Shown piece by piece: positions 1-8,270 of a stretch of DNA of 64,000 nt. The stretch spans positions 58,680 to 122,679 of the forward strand of contig JAJPHF010000155.1 in assembly GCA_021325365.1 (NCBI GenBank). The letters are read 5' to 3'. A model generated the notes under the pieces. It saw only the letters and a program-made list of their open reading frames with translations. It was not told the origin of the DNA and did no database searches. This DNA is from Pseudomonadota bacterium (GTDB lineage Bacteria > Chloroflexota > UBA6077 > JAJPHF01). The first letter of the stretch is position 1. Every line of letters starts with the position of its first letter. Position numbers and translations under genes: made by a program.

Positions 1-988
1 CTACGTCGGTGCAGCGCAACTGGCTGCTGAAGTCGATACAGTCGAAGAGGATCACCTCCGCGGGCGAGCCGGCCTCGTCGCCCCCCCGAGCCTGCCGGGC
101 GCCCACCTCCTCGGCCCCGTGTTCCTGCGAGTCGCGGGGCGACGGCCGGTCTTCGCCTTCGGCGTCGTCATGACGAGGCGGAGTCCCCGCGTGGCCGGGG
201 GGCGTCCACGGCGCCAGCGCGCCGTCCCGCCAGGCCGCGGCGTCGACGACGCACACGCTGGCGGCGTGCAGGTCGCCGTGGCCGTCGCGGATGCGCTGCT
301 CGGCCACGCGGCGCTGGAACAGGTCGCGCTGCTCGCGCAAGTAAGCCGCCGTCCACGCCTGCAGGTGCGCGTAGGTCGCGGCGTCGAGCGTGCGACCGAC
401 GTACGGCGCGCAGCGGGCGAGATTGTCCTGCACGGTGTGCCGCACCGCGCCGGGCGTGCCGTAGCGAGCGACGCGCGGCCCGGCCGCGGCGGCGGCGTGG
501 AACGCGGCCACCCGCCGCGCGATCTGCTCCAGGAGCGCGGGCGTCGCGGTGCCGGCCGCGAGCAGGCGCGTGAGCATGCCCTCCTCGGGCAGGCGACGCA
601 TGGCCACCGCGCGCTCGACCACGCGCCCGCGCCCGCCCACGCGCACGGCGCCCGCGCGCTCCACGATGGGCACGACGCCCAGGTAGACGTCGGGCGCGAA
701 GCGGCGGTTCAAAGCGACTTCGCGGCGGCAGTAGTAGGCGCGGCGCGCGGGCGTCGAGTAATCGAGGAAGCCGAGCGCCACGGGCTTCTTGATCTTGTAC
801 ACGCGCTCGCCGGCGAGGAGCACGTAGGAGATGTGGGTCTGGCGTAGCTCGACGGCGGCGGGGCGGGGCTCCGGATACGCGGCCGGCTCCAGCAGCGCGC
901 GGATGAAGGGCGGCAGCGCGCCAGCCCCGCGATCGGGCCGCCGTCCGCCGCGCGCGCGCGTCGTGTCCTGTCCGGGTTGGTGGTCCAT
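1..988 (-). CDS. COG2187-type aminoglycoside phosphotransferase-like protein (C-terminus cut by window edge)
   Basis: The ATG at 988 opens a frame that stays open to base 1, so only the first ~329 residues are present. It reads as the N-terminal kinase-like half of the 'bifunctional aminoglycoside phosphotransferase/ATP-binding' family (COG2187, often followed by a COG0645 P-loop domain). Visible landmarks are a Lys-rich KIKK motif at 65-68, a conserved REVALN segment at 89-94, the catalytic-loop-like HGDLH at 237-241 and FDCID at 315-319. Between HGDLH and FDCID sits an unusual ~62-residue hydrophilic insert (250-311) rich in Asp, Glu, Gly and Arg. The P-loop half, if present, lies outside the window. 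Substrate unknown; the family name is historical and does not show drug resistance. Confidence 0.8.
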   Translation of the reverse strand, partial: MDHQPGQDTTRARGGRRPDRGAGALPPFIRALLEPAAYPEPRPAAVELRQTHISYVLLAGERVYKIKKPVALGFLDYSTPARRAYYCRREVALNRRFAPDVYLGVVPIVERAGAVRVGGRGRVVERAVAMRRLPEEGMLTRLLAAGTATPALLEQIARRVAAFHAAAAAGPRVARYGTPGAVRHTVQDNLARCAPYVGRTLDAATYAHLQAWTAAYLREQRDLFQRRVAEQRIRDGHGDLHAASVCVVDAAAWRDGALAPWTPPGHAGTPPRHDDAEGEDRPSPRDSQEHGAEEVGARQARGGDEAGSPAEVILFDCIDFSSQLRCTDV

Positions 989-1028
989 ACCACCAGTGTA
1001 GTCGGACGGGAACCGGATGGCAGCCCCG

Positions 1029-1406
1029 TTAGCTGCCCACGGAGGCCGACTCAGCCGGGGGGGGTAGGGCCTCGTCGTCGGTGGCGCGCGCTTGCAGATC
1101 GAGCGCGTCCAGGCGCCGCTCGGTGTTCGCGACGATCGTGTCGAGGCGCGCCAGATGCTCGCCCAGCTCGGCCAGCAAGGCCGGCTCCGGCGCCAGCTTG
1201 CGTCCCCGCTGGAGCAGGTGCCGGGCGAGCAGCAAGTGTTCGAGCGCCAGCAACAGCAGCGCCCGACGCCGCGCCGGGGACAGGGGGCTCGCCGGATCAC
1301 GCGCTTCCCGCAGCCAGGCCAGCGCCCGGGTCTGGTGCGCGGCGGCCTGCTCGACACAGCGAGCGAGGTGGCGCTCGTTCACGGCGCTAGGCACAGATGG
1401 CGTCAT
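1029..1406 (-). CDS. small helical hypothetical protein
   Basis: A 125-residue protein from the ATG at 1406. A longer frame upstream to 1526 looks non-coding (Arg/Ser-rich), and a GAGG-like site precedes this ATG. The sequence is almost entirely Ala/Leu/Arg/Glu-rich and predicted helical, with a Leu-rich central helix (ALLLLALEHLLLARHLL) and a second amphipathic helix around ELGEHLARLDTIVANTERRL. No catalytic motif, signal peptide or convincing membrane span is visible. It could be a small coiled-coil or bundle protein. It lies between the COG2187-type gene and a response regulator on the same strand, but the gaps do not prove an operon. I do not recognise a family. Confidence 0.5.
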   Translation of the reverse strand: MTPSVPSAVNERHLARCVEQAAAHQTRALAWLREARDPASPLSPARRRALLLLALEHLLLARHLLQRGRKLAPEPALLAELGEHLARLDTIVANTERRLDALDLQARATDDEALPPPAESASVGS

Positions 1407-1575
1407 GGTCACAGATGACCTCGAGCTGGAGACTGCCCTTCGGGCGCGGCGAGGGAGAGCACGCGGCCGCTTCCGTGCCGCGTATACCCGTAAGATCAGC
1501 GTCCCCTCGCCGTAAGGAGTGTACACGCCGATATGGCGGCGGCAGAATGCTGGGGGCTTAGACTTGCCTTAGAAG

Positions 1576-2337
1576 TCAGCTGTCAAGCTGCCGCGCGGGG
1601 AGGGCGCGGAAGCTGTAGCCGACGCCGCGCTTGGAGAGGATGTAGCGCGGGTTCGCGGGGTCGGGCTCGATCTTCTGGCGCAGGTAGGTGATGTACAGGT
1701 GGACGTAGTGGCTCTCCTCGCGGTACTCGGGCCCCCACACGCGCGCCAGGATCGTCTCGAAGGAAAGCGTGCGCCCCGCGTTCTGGACGAGGTGGTAGAG
1801 CAGGCGATGCTCGGTGGGGCGGAGGCGCAGGCGGCGCCCCTCGACGATGGCCTCGCGCTCCTCGAAGTCGATCTGGAGACGCTCGTCGATCGTCACCAGC
1901 GGCGATTGCGCCACCTCGGTACCCGCCGTGCGGCGGAGCACCGCCTTGATGCGGGCGGCGAGTTCGGCCGGGCTGAACGGCTTGCTAACGTAGTCGTCGG
2001 CGCCGAGCGTCAGCCCGTGGATGCGGTCCGATTCGTCCGAGTGGACCGTGACGATGATGACGGGCACGCTCGAGCTGAGACGCAGGCGCTGCAGCACGTC
2101 GAAGCCATCCATGTCCGGCAGGGCCACGTCGAGCAACACCAGGTCCGGGAAATCGTTGCGCACCGCTTGCAGCGCCTCTTCGCCCGTGGACGCCTCCTGC
2201 ACCTGGAACCCGTGCTGGTGCAGGCTGACCCGCAGGAAATCGACCATCCGCGGCTCATCGTCCACGGCGAGGACGCGCGGCGGCCGCTCGGTCGCGGTGG
2301 CGCTCGACCCACTCAGTGCCTCGAGCCCGGTCTGCAC
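1576..2337 (-). CDS. OmpR/PhoB-family response regulator
   Basis: A 253-residue two-component regulator starting at GTG 2337 behind a GAGGG site. The receiver domain (about 20-136) has the acidic pair Asp26/Asp27, phospho-acceptor Asp70 (LLDVALPDMDG), Thr97 and Lys119. The C-terminal winged helix (about 150-245) carries the typical RPTEHRLLYHL...YITYLRQKIE...RGVGYSF pattern of OmpR/KdpE-like DNA-binding domains. On phosphorylation it should bind DNA and regulate transcription. No histidine kinase lies nearby, so it is an orphan and its stimulus and targets cannot be read from context. The ~20-residue extension before the receiver is low complexity and may be shorter if a downstream start is used. 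Confidence 0.93.
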   Translation of the reverse strand: MQTGLEALSGSSATATERPPRVLAVDDEPRMVDFLRVSLHQHGFQVQEASTGEEALQAVRNDFPDLVLLDVALPDMDGFDVLQRLRLSSSVPVIIVTVHSDESDRIHGLTLGADDYVSKPFSPAELAARIKAVLRRTAGTEVAQSPLVTIDERLQIDFEEREAIVEGRRLRLRPTEHRLLYHLVQNAGRTLSFETILARVWGPEYREESHYVHLYITYLRQKIEPDPANPRYILSKRGVGYSFRALPARQLDS

Positions 2338-2536
2338 ACGGCCCTCGCTTTCGCCCCGCGCGGCGCCCCCGCCAATTCAGGGCCGCCGCGGCGCTCGTCA
2401 GCTCCAGCCCGCGCGGCGCGGCGGCCAGGCGGGCTGGTTCATGCTACCCGCAAGAAGCATGCCGCCTCTCAACGCCCGAGACGATACGCTGCGCGTTCGC
2501 CGAGCGCCGCGGCCAGCCGCCCGGTTACCGGGGGCG

Positions 2537-2956
2537 CTAGCGGCGCAGCGAGATGCCGGGCGCGGTGCTGGGCCCGAGCGGCGCGCTGGCGTCGGAGATG
2601 TTGTTCTGTGCCAGCAGCCATGCCACCACGTCCCAGTACTGCTCATCCGTCAGCGAGCCGGGCGCGTCCTGGGGCATCGAGTCGGTGGTGAAGTCGTACA
2701 GCTCCTGCGCGTTGCGAAAGCCCGTCAGCGCCCGCGGCCCGACCACCAGCGGCGCATCGGGCGCGCTCCGCCCGGCCCCCTCGCCGCGCGCGCCGTGACA
2801 GCTGGCGCACGACGACGCGTAGATCTCGGCGCCGGCCGCCACCTGCTCGGGCGTATACGCGCGCGCGGCTGGTCCGGCCTGCGCCACCCAGCACCCCGCC
2901 GCCAATAGTCCCACCGCGCCCAGGCGCCACGCGCCTCGCCCCCAACGCTGTCCCAT
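2537..2956 (-). CDS. lipoprotein-type mono-haem cytochrome c
   Basis: A 139-residue exported electron carrier. ATG 2956 follows a strong GGAGGGGG site; an upstream in-frame start at 3031 would place a nonsense Arg-rich tail before the signal peptide. Residues 1-22 form a signal peptide ending in LLAAGC, a good lipobox, so the mature protein is probably lipid-anchored through Cys22. One haem-binding motif, CASCH, lies at 50-54, and Met94 in SMPQDAPG is a plausible sixth ligand. The domain resembles class I cytochrome c (Cytochrome_CBB3 type). It is transcribed away from the 2-oxoacid oxidoreductase genes, and no partner oxidase or dehydrogenase is adjacent. Confidence 0.88.
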   Translation of the reverse strand: MGQRWGRGAWRLGAVGLLAAGCWVAQAGPAARAYTPEQVAAGAEIYASSCASCHGARGEGAGRSAPDAPLVVGPRALTGFRNAQELYDFTTDSMPQDAPGSLTDEQYWDVVAWLLAQNNISDASAPLGPSTAPGISLRR

Positions 2957-3202
2957 TCGCGTGTCCCCCTCCGTCGCTCTCGCCGCCCCGCCGCGGTCGC
3001 GGCCGCGAGCCGGGCCGTGTCCGTGCGGCACCCCGCATTATGCACAATCGACGGCCGGGCGCAAGCCGTCGCGGCTCCCCGCTCCGCTAGGTCCAGGTTT
3101 TGCAATGCTCTGCACGGACGCGCGCCGCCGATCGACGAATTGCCCGGTCTTTTTGAGACGTAAAGCGGATATGGTGAGTATGATGGAGGGTGGGAGGATA
3201 CG

Positions 3203-5113
3203 ATGAGCGGACAGGACCTCAACTGGCTGATCGGCGGGCCGCAGGGCAGCGGCATCAATCTCTCGGCCGAGACGTTCGCCAAGGCCTGCACGCGCGCGGG
3301 CTATCGCGTGTTCACCAGTATCGAGTACCACTCGAACATCATGGGCGAGCACAGCTACGAGCGCGTCCGCATCTCCGCCGAGGACCGCGGCTCGGCGCTC
3401 GACGCCGTCCACGTCATGGTGGCGCTCGACGCGGAGACGCTCGTCGGCCCGCACCACGGGGAGTTTCCCGAGCACCGCGGCCACCTCCACGAGCTGGTCC
3501 GGGGCGGCGGCGCGGTCTACGACGCCGCGATCAAGCTCGACGCCGCCCACCTGGAGCGCGACGACGTGCGGCTCTACGCCGTGCCGTTCGACGATCTGCT
3601 GCGCCAGACGCTGCGCGAGTTCGGCCGCGAAGACCAGGCCGCTCGCCTGCGCGTCATGACCAACACCATCGCCGTCGGCGCCTCGCTGGCGCTCATGGGC
3701 TTCCCCATCGACTGCTTCGCCGCGGTCATCAAGGAGGGCTTCAGCGGGCGCCGCGCGGCGCTGGGCGAGATGAACGCCCGCGCCGCCGCGCTGGGCGCCG
3801 AGCACATCCGCGAGCACTTCCCCGAGCCGTTCCCCTTCACGCTGCCGAAGGTCGAGCCGCCCGCGCGCACGCCCATGCTGATCCGCGGCATGCACGCCGC
3901 CGCCATTGCCAAGCTGCAGGCGGGCCTCACGTTCCAGTCGTATTACCCGATCAGTCCGGCCACCGACGAGAACGTGTACCTGGAGGCGCAACAGCGCAAC
4001 TACGACCTGCTCGTCGTCCAGACCGAGGACGAGATCTCGGCCATCAACATGGCCGTGGGGGCGGCGCACGCGGGCGCCCGCGCGTCCACGTCCACCTCGG
4101 GCCCCGGCCTGGCGCTGATGGTCGAGGGCCTGGGCTTCGCGGCGATGACCGAAGCGCCCGGCCCGGTGCTGGTCCTGTGGCAGCGCGGCGGGCCGAGCAC
4201 GGGGCTGCCGACGCGTCAGGAGCAGGCCGACCTGCGCTTCGCGCTCCAGCCCGGCCAGGGCGAGTTCCCGAGCATCGTCGTGGCCCCCGGCGACGTGCCG
4301 CAGACCGCCGAGGACTGCTTCGAGGCGTTCAACTGGGCCGACCGCTACCAGATGCCCGTCATCGTGCTGGTGGACAAGCTCCTCTCGTCGTCGTTCTGGA
4401 CGCTGGACGAGCTGAGCTTCGACGGCTGGCGCATCGACCGTGGGCCCCTGGCCGCCCTGCCGCCGCTGCCGGGCAGCAGCGGGAACGGCCAGCACGCGAA
4501 CGGCAACGGCGCGAGCGGTGCCAAGGTGACGGACTACCTGCGCTACGCGCTCGTCCAGGGCGGCGTGTCGCCCCGAGCCCTGCCCGGCCAGGAGGGCGGC
4601 ATCTTCTGGTCCACCACCGACGAGCACGACCCGCGCGGCCACATCACCGAGAACGCGCAGAACCGCATCGACATGATGCGCAAGCGTATGGGCAAGCTCG
4701 ACAAGGCCGCCGCCGAGATTCCCGCCGACCGCAAGGTACGGCTCTACGGCCCGCCCGACGCCGAGTACACGCTGGTCGGCTGGGGCACGACGAAGGGCGC
4801 CATCCTCGACGCGCTGGCGGAGCTGGCAGCGAGCGGCGGCCCGCGCTGCAACTTCCTCCAGGTACGGCTGATGCGGCCGTTCCCGGTGGCCGAGGTGCAG
4901 GCCGCGCTGCAGGGCAAGCAGGCGATCCTCGTCGAGAACAACTATACGGCGCAGCTCGGGTCGCTGATCCGCGAGCAGACCGGCATCGACCTGCCCGTGA
5001 AGGTGCTGAAGTTCGACGGTCGGCCGTTCTCGCAGGAGGAGATGGTCGAGGGCCTACGCCAGGCGTTCGGCCAGCGGGAGGGCCGCGTGGCCGTGACCCA
5101 TCTGTCGGCGTAG
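3203..5113 (+). CDS. korA: 2-oxoacid:acceptor oxidoreductase, alpha subunit with fused gamma domain
   Basis: A 636-residue subunit of a ferredoxin-dependent 2-oxoacid (2-oxoglutarate/pyruvate-type) oxidoreductase, which decarboxylates a 2-oxoacid to acyl-CoA and reduces ferredoxin. ATG 3203 follows GGGAGG. Residues 1-~195 are the gamma (catalytic-domain) module, opening with GGPQGSG at 11-17. From ~225 comes the alpha pyrimidine-binding module with YYPISPATDEN, TSTSGPGLALM and RGGPSTGLPTRQEQ, then a transketolase C-like module to the end. A Gly/Asn-rich linker (GNGQHANGNGASG, about 430) joins subdomains. The gamma+alpha fusion is the usual KorA layout. The partner beta subunit follows 130 bp downstream. 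Exact substrate cannot be settled from sequence. Confidence 0.95.
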   Translation: MSGQDLNWLIGGPQGSGINLSAETFAKACTRAGYRVFTSIEYHSNIMGEHSYERVRISAEDRGSALDAVHVMVALDAETLVGPHHGEFPEHRGHLHELVRGGGAVYDAAIKLDAAHLERDDVRLYAVPFDDLLRQTLREFGREDQAARLRVMTNTIAVGASLALMGFPIDCFAAVIKEGFSGRRAALGEMNARAAALGAEHIREHFPEPFPFTLPKVEPPARTPMLIRGMHAAAIAKLQAGLTFQSYYPISPATDENVYLEAQQRNYDLLVVQTEDEISAINMAVGAAHAGARASTSTSGPGLALMVEGLGFAAMTEAPGPVLVLWQRGGPSTGLPTRQEQADLRFALQPGQGEFPSIVVAPGDVPQTAEDCFEAFNWADRYQMPVIVLVDKLLSSSFWTLDELSFDGWRIDRGPLAALPPLPGSSGNGQHANGNGASGAKVTDYLRYALVQGGVSPRALPGQEGGIFWSTTDEHDPRGHITENAQNRIDMMRKRMGKLDKAAAEIPADRKVRLYGPPDAEYTLVGWGTTKGAILDALAELAASGGPRCNFLQVRLMRPFPVAEVQAALQGKQAILVENNYTAQLGSLIREQTGIDLPVKVLKFDGRPFSQEEMVEGLRQAFGQREGRVAVTHLSA

Positions 5114-5243
5114 GGGCGACCGCAATGAGCCGCCGCCGTGACCGGCGGGCCTGGCGCTAGCCTCCTGGCCCGGCCTTCAGGCCGGCTCGGGAGCACCGCA
5201 AGGGGCCCCAGGTGCCGGGCGACATGCTAAAAGGGGATTTTTG

Positions 5244-6182
5244 ATGGCAGTTGACACGCGACTCACGGCACGCGACTACAAGACCGACGTCCACAACAAC
5301 TGGTGCCCCGGCTGCGGCGACTTCGGCATCCTATCGGCGATCCAGAGCGCGCTCGCGCAGCTCCAGATCCCGCCGCACCGCGTGGCCGTGTTCTCGGGCA
5401 TCGGCTGCTCCGGCAAGGCGCCGCACTACATCAACGCCTACGGCTTCCACACGCTGCACGGCCGCGCCTTGCCCACCGCCACCGGCGCCAAGCTCGCCAA
5501 CCTCGACCTGACGGTGCTCGCCGTGGGCGGCGACGGCGACGGCTACGGCATCGGCGCCGGCTATTTCGTGAACTCCGGCCGCCGCAACCTGGACTTCACC
5601 TACATCGTGTTCGATAACGGCGTGTACGGCCTCACCAAGGGCCAGGGCTCGCCCACCCTGGCGCGCGGCCTGCAAACGAAGTCGATGCCCGAGCCGGCGC
5701 TGCAGGACGGCATCAACCCCATCGCGCTCGCCGTCGGCGCGGGCTACACGTTCATCGCCCGCGGCTTCGCCCTCGACGTGAAGCACCTGACCGGCCTCAT
5801 CGCCGCGGGCATCCAGCACAAGGGCAGCGCCTTCATCGACGTGCTCCAGACCTGCCCGACCTACAACGACCTGTACACGAAGGACTGGTACCAGGGCGCC
5901 CGCGACAGCCAGCCGCGCCTCTACAAGCTGGAGGAGCACGGCTACGACCCCGTCGTGCGCGACGCCAGCGACCACGAGGAGATCGTCGCCAAGAAGCTGC
6001 AAGCGATCGGCAAGTCGTACGAGTGGGGCCCGCGCATCCCCCTGGGCATCTACTACCAGGCGAACCTGCCGACCTACGAGCAGGAGGCCATCGAGCGACG
6101 GCCCAGCCTGGGCCAGACGCCGCTCGCCGCCATGAAGCTCGACGGACGCGACACCGCGCCCCTGCTGGATGCGCTCCGCTAG
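5244..6182 (+). CDS. korB: 2-oxoacid:acceptor oxidoreductase, beta (thiamine diphosphate) subunit
   Basis: A 312-residue TPP-binding subunit that pairs with the preceding alpha/gamma protein. ATG 5244 follows AAGGGGA; a TTG directly upstream is also possible. The TPP motif GGDGDGYGIGAG is followed by the expected Asn-containing segment (FDNGVYGLTKGQ). Cysteines in WCPGCGD, GIGCSGK and TCPTYND match the positions that ligate a [4Fe-4S] cluster in the KorB/two-subunit OFOR family. The length is typical. The two genes should form one operon with a small protein downstream at 6335. The enzyme would feed reduced ferredoxin to the cell during breakdown of organic or amino acids. Confidence 0.95.
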   Translation: MAVDTRLTARDYKTDVHNNWCPGCGDFGILSAIQSALAQLQIPPHRVAVFSGIGCSGKAPHYINAYGFHTLHGRALPTATGAKLANLDLTVLAVGGDGDGYGIGAGYFVNSGRRNLDFTYIVFDNGVYGLTKGQGSPTLARGLQTKSMPEPALQDGINPIALAVGAGYTFIARGFALDVKHLTGLIAAGIQHKGSAFIDVLQTCPTYNDLYTKDWYQGARDSQPRLYKLEEHGYDPVVRDASDHEEIVAKKLQAIGKSYEWGPRIPLGIYYQANLPTYEQEAIERRPSLGQTPLAAMKLDGRDTAPLLDALR

Positions 6183-6320
6183 CCCCTCAGGGATGCAGGG
6201 GCGCTCCCCTGCCGGGGGGCTGTGGGGGGTGTCCCCCCCACCTGCCCTTTATTCCTCTTTCCCCCGGAATTGGGGGCCGGGGGGCCGGGGGGTGTGGGGG
6301 TGTCCCCCACCAACCTACTT
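6183..6320. repeat. C-run/G-run mini-palindromes between korB and the next gene
   Basis: The 150-bp spacer holds several G-run/C-run units capable of pairing, such as GGGGGTGTCCCCC near 6296-6308 and a similar copy near 6226-6240. Related C-run then G-run sequences appear at 12060-12133, 15940-16022, 24241-24452 and 35785-35818, so they look like members of a dispersed repeat class. A role in attenuating transcription into the small downstream gene is possible but not shown. Confidence 0.5.
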
Positions 6321-6334
6321 GCTGGAGGAAACCT

Positions 6335-6670
6335 ATGGCAGAGCAGATCGAGCCGGGCGCGATAGTGGAATGCACGGACTACCCGCTGGGCGCGGTCGAG
6401 CGCGTGGCCGACGACGGCGCGCTCATCGTGCGGCCGGCGCGGGCCGACTACCTGCTGCGGATCCCGCGCGACCTCGTCGCGAGCGCCGACGCCGGCCGCG
6501 TCTGCCTCAAGGTGCGCTTGCAGGACGTGGAGCAGTACGCCCTCGACGAGCGCGGCGAGCGCCAAGCCGCCGGCGGCGTCGAGACCCAGGCCACCAAGGC
6601 GGCGCCGACCGCGGAAGAGGTCCTGGGCCTCCCAACCGGCGAGCTACCCACCTCGCCCCAGACCGGCTAG
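6335..6670 (+). CDS. small hypothetical protein with PRC-barrel/DUF2171-like fold
   Basis: A 111-residue protein with a strong site (GGAGGAAACCT) just before ATG 6335. Residues ~8-60 read like a small beta-barrel of the PRC-barrel/DUF2171 kind: a 'V-G-x-V' strand pair (PLGAVERVADDGALIV), a basic loop, then IPRDLVASADAGRVCLKV. The C-terminal ~45 residues are low complexity. It follows korAB on the same strand with 150 bp between, so it is probably co-transcribed and may bind or regulate the complex, but this is only positional inference. A bidirectional hairpin follows immediately. Confidence 0.6.
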   Translation: MAEQIEPGAIVECTDYPLGAVERVADDGALIVRPARADYLLRIPRDLVASADAGRVCLKVRLQDVEQYALDERGERQAAGGVETQATKAAPTAEEVLGLPTGELPTSPQTG

Positions 6671-6703
6671 CCGCGCGCCAGGCGTCCACCCGCCCAGACG
6701 TTG

Positions 6704-6756
6704 GAACCGCCGCGATGGCGCGCTGGCTCGGAGCCAGCGCGCCATCGCGGCGGTTC
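6704..6756. terminator. 26-bp near-loopless hairpin, bidirectional terminator
   Basis: Bases 6704-6729 are the exact reverse complement of 6731-6756, with a single base between them. The structure sits between two convergent genes (ending at 6670 and 6776), so it probably ends transcription from both sides. No U-run follows, as is common in very GC-rich genomes. Confidence 0.75.
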
Positions 6757-6775
6757 GCGGCGCTGCGCCCCGGCG

Positions 6776-8014
6776 CTAGCCGGCGCTCGGAATGCCAGCC
6801 ACCACCTGCACCGGCGTGCTCTCGTTCGTGCAGTGCGTGGTCTGACACCCATTGCCCAGCTGGTCCGCCAGGTTGCTGCCCCAGGCCCAGACGGAGCCAT
6901 CGCCCTTCACGGCCAGCCCGTGCTGCTCGCCCGCGGCGATCGCGCGCACGTTCGCCATCCCGCCGCTCACCTGCACGGGCGTCACGCGGTTCGTCGTCGT
7001 GCCGTCGCCTAGCTCTCCGACCCCGTTCTCGCCCCACGCCCAGGCCGTCCCGTCGTCCTTGATCGCGAGGCTAAAGTAGTTGCCCGCGGCCACCGCGGTG
7101 ACGCGGACCATGCCGCCGCTGACCTGGACCGGGCTCGTGCGGCTGACCGTCGTCCCGTCGCCGAGCTGCCCGGCGCCGTTGTCGCCCCAGGCCCACACGG
7201 TCCCGTCGTCCTTCACCGCTAGGCTGTGGACCAGGCCGGCCGCCACGAAGCGGGCGTTCGTCATGCCGCCGCTGACCTGCACCGGGGTGGTGCTGTAGCC
7301 ACCCGTGTCCCCGTTGCCAAGCTGGCCCATGTCGTTGGAGCCCCAGGCCCACACGGTGCCGTCCGACTTTACGGCGAGGTTGTGCGACGCGCCCGCCGCG
7401 ATGCCGATGACGTTGTCCAGGCCGCTCACCTGCACCGGCGTATTGCGATCGGTCGTGGTCCCGTCGCCAAGCTCGCCCACGCTATTGTCGCCCCAGGCCC
7501 ACACGGTGCCGTCGTTCTTCAGCGCCAGGCTGTGCCGCAGGCCGGCCGCGATGGCCACCGGGCTCGCGCGCACGTCCGACAACCCAGTGACGCGCTCTGG
7601 CGCGCTGCGGTCGATGTTCGTGCCGTCGCCTAGCTGGCCCGCCCCGTTGCGGCCCCAGGCCCACACCGTTCCGTCTGAGTCGACGGCCAGGCTGTGGCCG
7701 TAGCCGGCCGCGACGGCCGCGGCCGTGATCCCGATGACCTGAACAGGGAAGCTGATCGTGGTAGCGAGCCCGGGTCCGTCCCCGAGCTGACCATCCACGT
7801 TGCTGCCCCACCCCCAGACCGTCCCGTCCTCCTTGAGAGCCAGACTATGGCGGCTGCCGGCGCTTACCCCGACGGCGCCCGTGAAGCCAGTCGTCTGGCC
7901 GAGCGGGGTCGCCGACGCGTCGGGTGCCGGCAGGGCGGCGGCCCCAATTCCCCCGACTGCCACCAGGCTGAGCGCCACGACCCAGAGAAGGACGCCATGC
8001 GCGCGGGTACTCAT
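6776..8014 (-). CDS. secreted seven-bladed RCC1-repeat beta-propeller protein
   Basis: From ATG 8014 (behind GGGGAGAAG; a GTG at 8029 is less likely) the product is 412 residues. It opens with a signal peptide (about 1-38, hydrophobic GVLLWVVALSLVAVGGIG). The remainder is seven RCC1-type repeats, each with an HSLA(L/V)K..DGTVWAWG core followed by GQLGDGT. Seven copies of the DG(T/S)xWxWG motif can be counted, which is the right number to close a seven-bladed propeller. Such proteins usually act in protein-protein or cell-surface binding; no catalytic residues are evident. It is a single gene convergent with the korAB group. Confidence 0.9.
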   Translation of the reverse strand: MSTRAHGVLLWVVALSLVAVGGIGAAALPAPDASATPLGQTTGFTGAVGVSAGSRHSLALKEDGTVWGWGSNVDGQLGDGPGLATTISFPVQVIGITAAAVAAGYGHSLAVDSDGTVWAWGRNGAGQLGDGTNIDRSAPERVTGLSDVRASPVAIAAGLRHSLALKNDGTVWAWGDNSVGELGDGTTTDRNTPVQVSGLDNVIGIAAGASHNLAVKSDGTVWAWGSNDMGQLGNGDTGGYSTTPVQVSGGMTNARFVAAGLVHSLAVKDDGTVWAWGDNGAGQLGDGTTVSRTSPVQVSGGMVRVTAVAAGNYFSLAIKDDGTAWAWGENGVGELGDGTTTNRVTPVQVSGGMANVRAIAAGEQHGLAVKGDGSVWAWGSNLADQLGNGCQTTHCTNESTPVQVVAGIPSAG

Positions 8015-8203
8015 GCCACTTCTCCCCACTCCTTATGTAAGCCCGCGTCCAGCATGCCAGCCGGCGCCGGAAGGCTCCCTGAACGTCCCGCGCGGCACCC
8101 TAAACGCCCCCTTAACAATTCAGGAGGCGCGGCCCGGGGGGCCGGGCTGGAGCGCGGCCGCCCGGGGGGAAGAGGCAGCGGTCGCGCCATTGGCGACACA
8201 AGC

Positions 8204-8240
8204 AGCGAGGCATTCAGGATGATCTCCTGAATGCCTCGCT
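8204..8240. terminator. 16-bp stem hairpin
   Basis: Bases 8204-8219 pair perfectly with 8225-8240 around a 5-nt loop (TGATC). It lies just past the stop of the minus-strand amidohydrolase at 8271, so it most likely terminates that gene before the RCC1 gene promoter. Confidence 0.75.
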
Positions 8241-8270
8241 GGGCCACTACGGCTATGCGCGGGGGCGACG

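Noticed and set aside
119..847. Plus-strand 242-residue frame
   Set aside because: Antisense shadow of the COG2187-type gene; Arg/His/Ala-rich with no family resemblance.
3038..4642. Minus-strand 534-residue frame opposite korA
   Set aside because: Antisense shadow; the plus strand encodes a complete KorA.
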